A stretch of 63,422 bases of DNA from a candidate division TA06 bacterium B3_TA06 (GCA_005223075.1 NJBO01000013.1:1-63422), one strand, 5' to 3'; numbered from the stretch's first letter, positions 54,058-63,054 are shown. Made by a program: numbers and translations. Notes: generated from the letters alone by a model not told the origin.

Positions 54058-57034
54058 CTACGCCCCTTTCTTGCTGGGCCGCTAAAACGTCAATCATCGC
54101 AAAAGCCTGATCACTTTCTAAAGTCAAAAGATGTGCTGCCTGCGACGGGCAGGCGGAAGCACAGACTCCACACCCCTGACAGATGCTCTCGATCACACGA
54201 GCAGACTCGAGTTCCTCATCCATCACCCTTGCCTTATTGGGACAGGCATCGATACAGATGCCGCAGAAGGCACACCGACGGGTGTTGGTTCGCGCAACGT
54301 AGTACTTGGGTTCAAGCTTTTCGCGGCGGAGGAATACCAGGGCTTTGGCCACAGCGGCGGATGCCTCGGTTAGGGCCTCGGACAACCGTTTAGGTCCTTT
54401 GGCCAGGCCGGCGGCAAAAAACCCATCCGCTTCAAGCTCGGTGGGCCTGAACTTGGGGTTAACCTCGGCAAAGAACCCGAACTTATCGAACGCGATCGGC
54501 TTATCGTTGTAGAGGATGGGAGGCGTAGATGCGGTGATCCCGTTAGCAAGCACCACGTTATTGGCAGTGAGTTCTACGGTGGCCTCGAGGAGTCTATCAT
54601 AAACGGACACAACCAGCTTGCCGTCGCGCTGGGAGACTTCGGGCGGGCTGTCCTTCTCGTAGCGGATGAAGTTCACGCCCAGCTCGCGCGCCTTGAGATA
54701 GTAAATTTCACTAAGTCCCCAGGTCATCACATCCCGGGCAAGGATGGTGACCTCCGCCTTGGGATCCGCTTCCTTGAGTGCAATGGCGTTTGCCAGAGCC
54801 CGCCGGCAGCACACCCGTGAGCAGTAGGGATGCTCCTCGTTGCGCGATCCCACGCACTGGATCATGACGACAGATTTCAGATTCTCGGTCTCTCCCTGAG
54901 ATATCCGCCCGGCAAAATCTCTTTCACTTATCACACCTTCCAGTCCCCAGCCGAATTCGCCCTCCTTGGGTTCGTACTCTTCGGCTCCGGTAGCAAAGAG
55001 GATTATCGCAGCACCCCGTATCAGTTCTTCCTCACCCCGTTTGAGGTAGCAGGTGAACTTACCAAACTCACCCTCTATTCGGTCAAGAGTGATATCTGTG
55101 AGTAGTTCGATCTTTTTGGATTTCTTTACTTTCTTGATGAGTTCGTCGAGGAAAGGCTTAGCCTCGAACCCCTCTAAAGTCCGGGTGAGCTTGCTCGCCT
55201 GACCTCCGGGCTGCTCGGTCTTCTCGATAAGTGTTACCGAGGCTCCAAAGTCTGCAAAGTGCTTGGCCGCCCACAGCCCTGTTGCACCACCACCAACTAC
55301 CAGCGCTCTGCCAATCAACAGCTGGGGTTCTGTCTGTTCAAAGCTGAGAAGTCGCAGCTTTTCGGCATGGGCAAGGGCAAGAGAGAGCGCGGCCTCGTTG
55401 ACCCTGGATTGATCTTCAAATCCCCAGATGACATACTCGCGGAAATCCAAAAGCTCAAGCTGTGCAGGATGCCAGCCAAGTTTCTGAACACGTTCCTTGA
55501 GTAAACGCTCAGCCTTGTTTGGCGAGGGACCTGCAACCACCAGCCGACCAACCTCCTTCTCTTTGATAAACTGCTCAAGCTCATCCAAACCCTGCTCGGT
55601 CTCGGTATAGTTGATGAATACTGCCGGGATGCCTTTAGAGGAGAAGAATGTTTTTATCTCGTCCTGGTTCAACCCGGTCTCACCGCAAGGATCAAAGACA
55701 ATACCGACCTTGGGAAACGGTTCCACCGATTTGCTCGGTACAGCAGACTTTTTGGATATACCGAGGATAGAAGCGATGCGTCCTGCTGCGGCCTGGGCCT
55801 CGGTTATCGAATCGGGCAGATCCTTTGGCCCTCCTGCCGAACCGATAGCGAACACCCGCGGGTTGGCTGTCTCAATCTCGGTCCCTTCCTTGATCTTGAT
55901 AAATCCTTCTGTGGTCTCAAGCTCAAAGAGCTCTGCAAAATCATCTGCCCTGCCTTCCTGCCCCACCACCAGGGTCAGCAGATCGAACTCCTCTTTGTGG
56001 AACTTGCCGTCTTCTGATTCGTAATGGACGATGAGGTTGTTGTCTTGAGCCTCCTCTACCTTTGCCGGGCGGCAGGGAACCCAGCGAACGTCGGTCTCTT
56101 CCATATAAGAATAGTATGGCTTGCCGAAGTCTCTTCGATCCATATAGAAAATGGTAATCTCTGCATCAGGGTAGCGCTCCTTAAGCATACGCACCTCCTT
56201 GGCCCCATACATACAGCAGGCTGAAGAGCAGTAGGGATGCAGGCGGTCGCGCGAGCCGGCGCAGAAGATGAAAGCGATCTTATCAGGTGTGGAGCCGTCG
56301 GACGGGCGCTTGAGCTCGCCCTGGGTGGGTCCGAAACACGAGAGGATGCGTTCGAGTTCCAGGCTGGTAACAACGTTGGGGAAGCGCTCACCCAGCTCGG
56401 TGAGATATGAAGGATCGATAAGCGAGAAGCCGGTGGAGATTACGACCGCGTCGGCTTCGATTGAAAACTCCTCCGGCTGCATTCCCATGTCAATGCAGTC
56501 TGTGGGACACACCTTTACGCACTCACCGCAGCGGGTGCAGTTGGAGCCGTCAATCACCCAGGTTGAGGGAATCGCCATGGGGTAGCGGATGTAGGCCGCC
56601 TTGCGCTTACCCAAGAGGTTGAAATCGTCCGGGACCTCTACCGGGCACACATCCTCGCACAGGCGGCAACGCACGCACAGCTCAGGCTTGATGTATGCCG
56701 GCTCGGCGTTGAAGTAGAGTTTAAGCCGATCGCCCTTGGCCTTTTCAACGTTCCAGAGGGTGGAGAGGTTGTAGATGTCAAGACCCTCCGCTCCAAGGTC
56801 ATGGCGCAGGCAGAGCTCGGAGGAACCCGGCTCGATGCGCGAGCGAAGCTGACAGAACCCGCAGGCGTCGTTTGGAAACTGCTTGTCAAGCTGGCCGATT
56901 GTGCCGAGCAAGTGGGATTGCTTCTCTACAAGTGAGACGCGGAACCCCAAATCGTTGAGAGCCAGTGCCGCCGCGATGCCTGCCGCTCCCCCGCCCAGAA
57001 CCACTATGTGTTTTTCGACTTCCTTGGCCATCAA
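54050..57034 (-). CDS. hdrA: HdrA-like flavoprotein with two tandem FAD modules
   Basis: A 994-residue protein made of two HdrA-type modules. Module 1: FAD fold VVLGGGAAGIAAALAL (residues ~10-25), two ferredoxin-like motifs (CVRCRLCEDVCP, CTRCGECVKVCP), and FCAGSRDRLHPYCSSACC. A linker (~430-545) includes FDPCGETGL, a degenerate N-terminal HdrA domain. Module 2: VVGGGATGLWAAK, QCVGSRNEEHPYCSRVCC, then C-terminal CAFCGICIDACP and CQGCGVCASACP. HdrA is the bifurcating flavoprotein of heterodisulfide reductase; duplicated forms occur in sulfate reducers and other anaerobes. ATGA overlap joins it to the next hdrA. Confidence 0.93.
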   Translation of the reverse strand: MMAKEVEKHIVVLGGGAAGIAAALALNDLGFRVSLVEKQSHLLGTIGQLDKQFPNDACGFCQLRSRIEPGSSELCLRHDLGAEGLDIYNLSTLWNVEKAKGDRLKLYFNAEPAYIKPELCVRCRLCEDVCPVEVPDDFNLLGKRKAAYIRYPMAIPSTWVIDGSNCTRCGECVKVCPTDCIDMGMQPEEFSIEADAVVISTGFSLIDPSYLTELGERFPNVVTSLELERILSCFGPTQGELKRPSDGSTPDKIAFIFCAGSRDRLHPYCSSACCMYGAKEVRMLKERYPDAEITIFYMDRRDFGKPYYSYMEETDVRWVPCRPAKVEEAQDNNLIVHYESEDGKFHKEEFDLLTLVVGQEGRADDFAELFELETTEGFIKIKEGTEIETANPRVFAIGSAGGPKDLPDSITEAQAAAGRIASILGISKKSAVPSKSVEPFPKVGIVFDPCGETGLNQDEIKTFFSSKGIPAVFINYTETEQGLDELEQFIKEKEVGRLVVAGPSPNKAERLLKERVQKLGWHPAQLELLDFREYVIWGFEDQSRVNEAALSLALAHAEKLRLLSFEQTEPQLLIGRALVVGGGATGLWAAKHFADFGASVTLIEKTEQPGGQASKLTRTLEGFEAKPFLDELIKKVKKSKKIELLTDITLDRIEGEFGKFTCYLKRGEEELIRGAAIILFATGAEEYEPKEGEFGWGLEGVISERDFAGRISQGETENLKSVVMIQCVGSRNEEHPYCSRVCCRRALANAIALKEADPKAEVTILARDVMTWGLSEIYYLKARELGVNFIRYEKDSPPEVSQRDGKLVVSVYDRLLEATVELTANNVVLANGITASTPPILYNDKPIAFDKFGFFAEVNPKFRPTELEADGFFAAGLAKGPKRLSEALTEASAAVAKALVFLRREKLEPKYYVARTNTRRCAFCGICIDACPNKARVMDEELESARVIESICQGCGVCASACPSQAAHLLTLESDQAFAMIDVLAAQQERGVDE

Positions 57035-60000
57035 TAATCCCTGGTTGCTTCGTCAATCATTGCAAATAGCTGGGTCCTGGTATAGTTGCGGTGCTTGACC
57101 GCCTGTGAAGGACACGCCGCAGCGCACGCCCCGCAGCCCTCACACAGCGCCTCGTTGACATATGCCTTGCGCTTGACCGGATCGACCTTGGGCGCATCGT
57201 ATGGACAAATCTCCTCGCAGACTCCGCACCCGGTGCAGATATCGGCATCAACCTCGGCGATCAAAGGTTCACGCTCAAGCGTTTCTTTGGAGAACATGAC
57301 CAGCACCTTGCCTGCCGCACCCGAAGCCTGGGATACGGCATCGGTTATATCCTTGGGAAACTGGGTCACCCCGGCAACGAAGATGCCAGCGGTGAGGGTT
57401 TCAATAGCGCGAAGCTTGGGGTGTGCCTCGGATACCCAGCCGTATTCATCGGTGGCCAGACGCAATTTGGATGCAAGCTCTGTAGCACCTTTGGAGGGCA
57501 GCATGGCAGGCGCCGCCACCACCAGATCTGCATCCATCTTGATGGGCTGGCCCGTAAGGGTGTCCTCGGCGAACACGGTCACCACCCCGTCATGCTCGTA
57601 CAAACGTGAGACCTTGCCGCGGATGAAGGTGGCGTGCTCCTCCTCCATTGTGCGTGCGTAGAACTCCTCGTAGCGCTTGCCGTTGGAGCGGATGTCGATG
57701 TAGAATAAATACGGCTCGCCGTCCTGAACCGCGTGCTTGTAGAGCATCGCCTGCTTAACCAGATACATGCAGCACACGCGCGAGCAGTAGGCAACACCGT
57801 GCTCGGGATCGCGCGAGCCGGCGCAGTGCACGAACGCAACCTTTTTGGGAACCTTGCCGTCGGAGGGCCGGCGCACCTCGCCCGCGGTGGGGCCGGAAGC
57901 GCAGAGCAAACGTTCGAACTGGAGTGCGTTGATCACGTTGGGGAACCGACCCCCGCCGTATTCAGGCATTGCCGATAACGGCATCAGCTCGAATCCGGTG
58001 GCGACCACGATGGCACCAACGCTTATCTCCTCTATCCAGTCTTTGAGGTCGTGGGCGATAGCGTCGGGCTCGCAGGCAGCCTCGCACAGCCGGCATTCGG
58101 AGCACCCGCCGCAGTGGATGCAGCGCTTGGCCTGCTCAATGATCTCTTCTTCCGAGTAGCCGAGCTCAACCTCGTTGAAGTTGGAGATTCTGTCCGCCAC
58201 TTCGAGCTCAGGCATGGGTTTAAGGGGTGAGGGATAAGCGAGGTCTTTATCACCCACCAGGTCGCTCTTACGTGAGAGTTCGTTGGCACGATCAAGGGTG
58301 AAGTCCTTGCCTTCAAGCATCAGGTTGATGGAGCGTGCCGCCTTTCTGCCCGCGCCCGCCGCATCTATGAAGGTGGCCGGGCCGGTAACGCAGTCCCCGC
58401 CTGAAAAGACTTTCGGATTCGAGGTAGCGAGGGTCTCATCATCCACAGCGATGGTTCCCCATGGGGTAAGCTCGATCTTGTCTTCCTCGGTGATGAAGGA
58501 TAGATCCGGCTTCTCGCCGATGGCCAAAAAGACATTGTCAAACTCCAAGACCTCTTCCGAACCCTCGATGGGTATGGGCCTGCGGCGGCCTGAGGAGTCC
58601 AGTTCGCCCAGCTTCATGCCGATGACTTCGACAGCCTTGAGCTTACCGCCCGAGCCGATGAACTTTGTCGGGTTGGTGAGCAGCATGAACCTGATGCCCT
58701 CCTCTTTTGCGGCCTTGACCTCCTCGGCGATGGCAGGCATCTCCTTCTCTGTGCGGCGGTAGAGAACGGTAACATCAGCACCCAACCGGAGAGCTGACCG
58801 GGCCGCATCCATTGCCGAGTTGCCGCCGCCAACCACGGCCACCCGCTTACCGATCTCAGGTGTTTCGCCCTTATTTATGCTTGCGAGAAAATCAATTGCT
58901 CCACCTACCCCGTCCAGATCCTCACCCGGAATGCCCATCTTACCTTCCTTGTAAGCTCCGACAGCAAGGAACACCGCGTCGTGTGAATCTATGAGTTTCT
59001 TTAGTGAGATATCCTCACCGATCCTCGTATTGCCCTTGAACTTCACCCCCAGCTTGAACACCAGTTCGCACTCTTTTGCCAGAATATCCTTGGGCAGGCG
59101 GAACGCCGGAATACCGGTCCGTAACATACCTCCCGGTTTATCCTGTGCATCGTAGATAGTAACCTCATGACCGGACTTTCTCAGGTCGACCGCCGCCTGC
59201 AGTCCGCCGGGACCGGCACCTACGATAGCGACCTTTTGTCCAGACGGAGACTCAATCTCAATCTCCATACTAGCCTCACCCTTCTCCTTCAACTCCCAGT
59301 CCGCGAGCCAGCGCTTGATATGCCTGATGGTTACCGAGTTGGAATCAACCTCCTGCCTTTTGCAAGCCTCTTGGCATGGATGGGTGCAGATGCGTCCGGC
59401 CACACCGGCAAACGGGAAGCGGGCTTCGTTACGGATGAGCGAGAGCGCCTGCTCATACTTACCTACGGATATCGCGGCCACGTATCCGTGCGCGTTGAGA
59501 TGCACCGGGCATGCTGCTCGGCAGGGCGGCTCACCCTGTTTATCTATGGTGAACTTGTTGGGCACGGCCTGTTCAAACGGGCGGTAGGCGGCCTTTCTTA
59601 AAGCCAGTCCTTCGTCCCATTCGCTCTTCATGTTAACGGGACAGACCTCGGCACAGTCCGCGCATCCGTTGCACTTGACCCAGTCGATGAAGGGCGAACG
59701 GTGTTTGACCTTCACCTCGAAGTTGCCGATGTAGCCTGAGACCTCCTCAACCTCAGAGCAGGCCATGATGTGGATATTTGAATGCTGGGCTGCCTCGGTC
59801 ATCTTGGGGGTCATGATGCACTGCGGGCAGTCCAGGGTAGGGAAGGTCTCGGAGAGCTGAAGCATCCTGCCGCCGATGGAAGGTGTGCGTTCGACCAGGT
59901 AGACGTCGTGTCCGGCATCGGCGATATCCAAAGCGGCCTGGATGCCGGCCACACCGCCGCCTATAATCAGCGCCTTATGAGTAACCGGAATCTGGAACGG

Positions 60001-60408
60001 CTCGAGCTCCAGGTCGCCGGCAAGCTTGCGCACCGTCTCCCGGACAACAACCATTGCCTTGCGGGTGGCTTCTTCTTTATTATTAAGGTGCGGCCAGGAT
60101 ACCTGCTCCCGGATGTTGGCGACCTCAACCTTGAAGGGATTGAGCCCGGCGCGCTTGGCCAGGTTGCGGAAAGTCTTCTCGTGAAGGGAAGGCGAGCAGT
60201 TGGCCACCACGATGCCGTCCAGGTGTTCTTCCTTGATGGTCTCTTCAACCATATCCTGACCAGGCTCAGAGCACAGGTAGATGTAGGACTTGGCATAAAC
60301 CACCCCGGGAATAGCCTTGGACTCGGAGGCCACACGCTCCACGTCCACCGATTCAGCGATGTTAAGACCGCAGTGGCAGACGAAAACGCCTATCCGGGGT
60401 CTCTTCAC
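57031..60408 (-). CDS. hdrA: HdrA fused with an internal GltD/NfnL-like NAD(P)H module
   Basis: A 1125-residue protein. Order: N-terminal HdrA iron-sulfur domain (VFVCHCGLNI, VANCSPSLHEK), HdrA FAD fold (IIGGGVAGIQAA, ~148-160), ferredoxin motif (CNGCADCAEVCP), then an inserted GltD-type module (about 290-700: CRAACPVHLNAHGYVAAI, IVGAGPGGLQAA, VVGGGNSAMDAARSALRLGA), then the rest of HdrA (CIHCGGCSECRLCEAACEP, HCAGSRDPEHGVAYCSRVCC) and two C-terminal [4Fe-4S] motifs. The GltD part carries a second FAD site and an NAD(P)H site, suggesting direct pyridine-nucleotide input. It overlaps hdrB by 4 nt. Confidence 0.93.
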   Translation of the reverse strand: MKRPRIGVFVCHCGLNIAESVDVERVASESKAIPGVVYAKSYIYLCSEPGQDMVEETIKEEHLDGIVVANCSPSLHEKTFRNLAKRAGLNPFKVEVANIREQVSWPHLNNKEEATRKAMVVVRETVRKLAGDLELEPFQIPVTHKALIIGGGVAGIQAALDIADAGHDVYLVERTPSIGGRMLQLSETFPTLDCPQCIMTPKMTEAAQHSNIHIMACSEVEEVSGYIGNFEVKVKHRSPFIDWVKCNGCADCAEVCPVNMKSEWDEGLALRKAAYRPFEQAVPNKFTIDKQGEPPCRAACPVHLNAHGYVAAISVGKYEQALSLIRNEARFPFAGVAGRICTHPCQEACKRQEVDSNSVTIRHIKRWLADWELKEKGEASMEIEIESPSGQKVAIVGAGPGGLQAAVDLRKSGHEVTIYDAQDKPGGMLRTGIPAFRLPKDILAKECELVFKLGVKFKGNTRIGEDISLKKLIDSHDAVFLAVGAYKEGKMGIPGEDLDGVGGAIDFLASINKGETPEIGKRVAVVGGGNSAMDAARSALRLGADVTVLYRRTEKEMPAIAEEVKAAKEEGIRFMLLTNPTKFIGSGGKLKAVEVIGMKLGELDSSGRRRPIPIEGSEEVLEFDNVFLAIGEKPDLSFITEEDKIELTPWGTIAVDDETLATSNPKVFSGGDCVTGPATFIDAAGAGRKAARSINLMLEGKDFTLDRANELSRKSDLVGDKDLAYPSPLKPMPELEVADRISNFNEVELGYSEEEIIEQAKRCIHCGGCSECRLCEAACEPDAIAHDLKDWIEEISVGAIVVATGFELMPLSAMPEYGGGRFPNVINALQFERLLCASGPTAGEVRRPSDGKVPKKVAFVHCAGSRDPEHGVAYCSRVCCMYLVKQAMLYKHAVQDGEPYLFYIDIRSNGKRYEEFYARTMEEEHATFIRGKVSRLYEHDGVVTVFAEDTLTGQPIKMDADLVVAAPAMLPSKGATELASKLRLATDEYGWVSEAHPKLRAIETLTAGIFVAGVTQFPKDITDAVSQASGAAGKVLVMFSKETLEREPLIAEVDADICTGCGVCEEICPYDAPKVDPVKRKAYVNEALCEGCGACAAACPSQAVKHRNYTRTQLFAMIDEATRDY

Positions 60409-61280
60409 ACTTCTACCTTTTCTTCGAGGAGTTTGAGGACACGGCTGTCCTCTATGCCTAATTCCTTGGGTTCGATGCCCAGCGCCAGTCCAATGAGTTG
60501 GGTGAAGTAGAGGACAGGTATTCCCTTGAAACCGTAAACATGCTCTGTCACCTCAGGTTGTCGTGCGCCTACGTTGAACTCGCACAACGGACAGGAAAGC
60601 ACGATGACATCAGCACCGGCCTTTAAGGCCTCGCTTACAATCCGCTCGGTGCGCTCGAAGACAAGCTCCTTATGACCGATGGTGTGGTAAGAACCGCAGC
60701 ATTCCAATCTGGACAGCCATGCCACAGGCTCGGCACCGAGAGACGACACAAGGTCCTCCATGACTGTGGGATCTTCAAGGGAGTCCACCCCCGCACCCTC
60801 AGGCCGAACCAGCGCGCATCCATAATAAGATGCAACCTTGAGAGCGGTGAGAGGATTGGTGACCTTCGCTTTGAGAGCGTCCCAGCCCACATCGTCGCGC
60901 AGGACCTCAAGAAGGTGCCGCACCTGAACATGACCCGAATATTTCAAATCTTCCTTATACATGAAGTCGTTGAGCTCGGAAAGCCTTACCGGGTCAGAGG
61001 AGATAAACTCGTTGGCACGCTTGAGGGTGTTGTAGCACATCGAGCACAGGGTTAGCACTTCGCTCTCACCCATGGCCTCGACCCTTACCAGGTTGCGTAT
61101 CGTGGCCATATGGTGCATGGTATCATCGATGGTCAGGGAGAAAACCGTGCCGCAGCAGTTCCAGCGCTCGATCTCCCGCATCTGGATGTCAAGAACCTTG
61201 GCAATGGCAAAGGCCGACTGCTCAAACGCCTTGCCGGTTGTCTTCATTGTGCAGCCAGGGTAGTAAGCAAAGCTCTTCAT
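60405..61280 (-). CDS. hdrB: Heterodisulfide reductase subunit B
   Basis: A 291-residue HdrB-like protein with two CCG domains: WNCCGTVFS with LCSMCYNTLKRAN, and LECCGSYHTIGHKEL with SCPLCEFNVGARQ. In methanogens these bind the two noncubane [4Fe-4S] clusters that split CoM-S-S-CoB; in bacteria the substrate disulfide is unknown. Both motifs are intact, so it is probably catalytic. It follows hdrC with a 1-nt overlap (TAATG). Confidence 0.95.
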   Translation of the reverse strand: MKSFAYYPGCTMKTTGKAFEQSAFAIAKVLDIQMREIERWNCCGTVFSLTIDDTMHHMATIRNLVRVEAMGESEVLTLCSMCYNTLKRANEFISSDPVRLSELNDFMYKEDLKYSGHVQVRHLLEVLRDDVGWDALKAKVTNPLTALKVASYYGCALVRPEGAGVDSLEDPTVMEDLVSSLGAEPVAWLSRLECCGSYHTIGHKELVFERTERIVSEALKAGADVIVLSCPLCEFNVGARQPEVTEHVYGFKGIPVLYFTQLIGLALGIEPKELGIEDSRVLKLLEEKVEV

Positions 61281-61687
61281 TATCCGGATAACTTCCTCAA
61301 GGCCGACACCCAGGCGATAGTCGGGTATCGTTCGCGCTCCTCCTCGGGTATGTTGTTAAGGTCCAGTTCGTCTATATTCTTTCTCAGACAGACCTGGCGC
61401 AGCGCCTCAAGTACGCGCGCGATGTCTATCCCCTTGGGACAACGGGAGGTGCAGGTAAAGCAGGAGGCGCATATCCAGATGGTTTTGGATGCAAGCACCA
61501 GCTCCACCTCGCCCAACTGCAGAAGCCTGATCGCCTGGTTGGGTAGGATGTCCATGAGGTTTATAGACGGGCAGTCGCCTGAGCAGCGCCCGCACTGGTA
61601 GCAGCTAAAGACGTCAACTTCAGAAATCCGCTCCACCTTGTCAAGGATGTCGCGGCGGGACTTGGTATGTGTGCCAAGTTCAATCAT
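61280..61687 (-). CDS. hdrC: Heterodisulfide reductase subunit C
   Basis: A 135-residue HdrC-like protein with two ferredoxin [4Fe-4S] motifs (CYQCGRCSGDCPS and CASCFTCTSRCPKGI). It lacks the cytochrome-linked HdrE type membrane part, so the complex is cytoplasmic. It is the first gene of a seven-gene operon (hdrC, hdrB, hdrA-gltD, hdrA, mvhD, frhB-like, PrcB lipoprotein) with mostly 1-8 nt overlaps. The start codon lies 9 nt after the -10 box. Confidence 0.95.
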   Translation of the reverse strand: MIELGTHTKSRRDILDKVERISEVDVFSCYQCGRCSGDCPSINLMDILPNQAIRLLQLGEVELVLASKTIWICASCFTCTSRCPKGIDIARVLEALRQVCLRKNIDELDLNNIPEEERERYPTIAWVSALRKLSG

Positions 61688-61696
61688 TTAGCGGTG

Positions 61697-61725
61697 ATTA
61701 TAGGAGCAAGAAGGGTGGTTGTCAA
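61697..61725 (-). promoter_or_regulatory. Promoter of the hdr operon (near-leaderless)
   Basis: Minus strand: TTGACA at 61720-61725, 17-nt spacer, TATAAT at 61697-61702, then 9 nt to the hdrC ATG. Both boxes match the consensus exactly. Confidence 0.8.
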
Positions 61726-61730
61726 CCAGA

Positions 61731-62009
61731 ATGGGAGAGAGAGGCTGGGATTTCGAAACCAAAGGTAACTGGAACGATCTGCTTGATGCGGGCTGGGTGG
61801 TGTTTGACGACCTGGGGACTGAAGATCCAACAAATCTCCGGTTCAAGACAAAGTTCAACCATCTCTTCGAAACGCGGCATCGAGAGCAGCGTACATTGAT
61901 CATCCTTACAAACGTGAGGATCGAGGAGTACGGTGAGCGGATAGTCTCACGGATACGCGATTGGGGAGTTGAAGGATCAGTCTGGGAGATTCCTCACATC
62001 AAGATTTGA
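61731..62009 (+). pseudogene. DnaC/IstB-like ATPase fragment
   Basis: About 92 codons match the C-terminal half of DnaC/IstB-type AAA+ proteins (Walker B WVVFDDLGTED, then FNHLFETRHREQRTLIILTN and sensor region RIRDWG). The Walker A half is missing, and the frame begins inside the divergent hdr promoter region, so it is a truncated remnant of a helicase loader or IS accessory gene. Confidence 0.65.
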
Positions 62010-62112
62010 AAGAGTGTAAGATTTAAGCAGGAGGATATAGAAGTATGGCTCAAATCCCGTCGTGTTATGCAGACAATTTCCAATCAAGACAGCGCTAAAC
62101 TTCTCTCTGATG

Positions 62113-62140
62113 TTGACAAACCACATTGTCCGATTAGAAT
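62113..62140 (+). promoter_or_regulatory. Promoter of tRNA-Met
   Basis: TTGACA at 62113-62118, 16-nt spacer, TAGAAT at 62135-62140, about 60 nt before the tRNA. Confidence 0.7.
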
Positions 62141-62153
62141 TTGGACTTCCCTT

Positions 62154-62199
62154 CACGGGGTCCCCGCGAAGCTGCGGAGCAGATTCGTGGGGTGAATAT
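62154..62199. repeat. Left copy of a ~46-bp repeat flanking the tRNA-Met cluster
   Basis: Starts ACGGGGTCCCCGC and ends GTGGGGTGAATA. The right copy at 62527-62573 has the same start and end and a similar middle. Confidence 0.65.
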
Positions 62200-62273
62200 G
62201 GCGGTGTAGCTCAGTTGGTTAGAGCAGCGGAATCATAATCCGCGTGTCGGGGGTTCAAATCCCTCCACCGCCA
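62200..62273 (+). tRNA. tRNA-Met, elongator type (anticodon CAT)
   Basis: A 74-nt tRNA: acceptor GGCGGTG with CACCGCC, T8-A9, D arm GCTCAGTTGGTTAGAGC, anticodon arm GCGGAATCATAATCCGC, T arm GGGGGTTCAAATCCCTC, discriminator A, no encoded CCA. The body closely follows bacterial elongator tRNA-Met rather than initiator (paired first base, no GGG/CCC anticodon stem) or tRNA-Ile2. Confidence 0.94.
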
Positions 62274-62475
62274 CTTGATTATGTCTTGCACATGTTTAGA
62301 GCAGCGGACGCGAAGCGGCGATGACTATCGCCATCATAATCCGCGTGTCGGGGGTTCAAATCCCTCCACCGCCACTTGATTATGTTTTGCACATGTTTAG
62401 AGCAGCGGACGCGAAGCGGCGATGACTATCGCCATCATAATCCGCGTGTCGGGGGTTCGAATCCCTCCACCGCCA
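62274..62475 (+). repeat. Two 101-bp tandem units derived from the tRNA-Met 3' part
   Basis: Units 62274-62374 and 62375-62475 each contain a spacer, TTTAGAGCAGCGGA, a 24-nt insertion, then the remaining anticodon arm, variable loop, T arm and acceptor 3' strand of tRNA-Met. The 5' acceptor and D-arm 5' half are absent, so they cannot form a normal tRNA. The insertion includes a hairpin GGCGAT-GACT-ATCGCC. The two units differ by only a few bases. Confidence 0.85.
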
Positions 62476-62526
62476 GTTGGTATACTCAAGGTTAAGAAAA
62501 GTGCGATTACAAAAGGAACCGTCGCT

Positions 62527-62573
62527 TACGGGGTCCCCGCAAGAGCGCGCAGCGATCTTGTGGGGTGAATACC
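62527..62573. repeat. Right copy of the repeat flanking the tRNA-Met cluster
   Basis: ACGGGGTCCCCGC...GTGGGGTGAATA, matching 62154-62199 in direct orientation. Confidence 0.65.
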
Positions 62574-62604
62574 GCCAGTTGATCTACCTAAGGAGAATTA
62601 AGGA

Positions 62605-63054
62605 ATGACCATATCTATCGGTGCGGATCATCATGGTTTTGTTCTCAAGAATTCCCTGAAAAGATGGCTCCAGCTTAAAGGCCACAAGCTAATTGATGCC
62701 GGAACCGACGATCCCACATCCACAGATTACCCCGACTATGCGCTCGCAGTAGGCAGTCTGGTAGGCTCGGGCGAAGCCGAACTGGGGATACTGATCTGCG
62801 GGACAGGTATAGGGATGTGCATCGCCGCCAATAAGGTGAATGGTGTGCGTGCCGCCAGGGTATGCAGCGAGAAGGACGCCCAGATGGCCCGCCGTCACAA
62901 CAACGCAAACGTCCTGTGTTTTGGAGCCGAGATCGTGAACGAAGCGCTTGCCCGCAGGATGGTTACTGCATGGATGGAGAATGAGTTCGAGGGCGGGCGC
63001 CACGAACGCAGGGTGGAAAAGATCACCGCTTTTGAAAATAAAAACGAAGGCTAG
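62605..63054 (+). CDS. rpiB: Ribose-5-phosphate isomerase B
   Basis: A 149-residue RpiB/LacAB-family isomerase converting ribose-5-phosphate and ribulose-5-phosphate in the pentose phosphate pathway. IGADHHGF at the N-terminus, catalytic Cys in LICGTGIGMCIAANK, and RRHNNANVLCFGAEIV are diagnostic; the GTGIGM is the usual phosphate loop. AAGGAGAATTAAGG precedes the ATG. A short ORF and a MoxR gene follow closely. Confidence 0.95.
   Translation: MTISIGADHHGFVLKNSLKRWLQLKGHKLIDAGTDDPTSTDYPDYALAVGSLVGSGEAELGILICGTGIGMCIAANKVNGVRAARVCSEKDAQMARRHNNANVLCFGAEIVNEALARRMVTAWMENEFEGGRHERRVEKITAFENKNEG

Noticed and set aside
62274-62475. CRISPR array or split/permuted tRNA
   Set aside because: Two 101-bp units with nearly identical content have no variable spacers, so not CRISPR. 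A trans-spliced tRNA would need a matching 5' half elsewhere and has no precedent in bacteria; the intact tRNA-Met is next to it.
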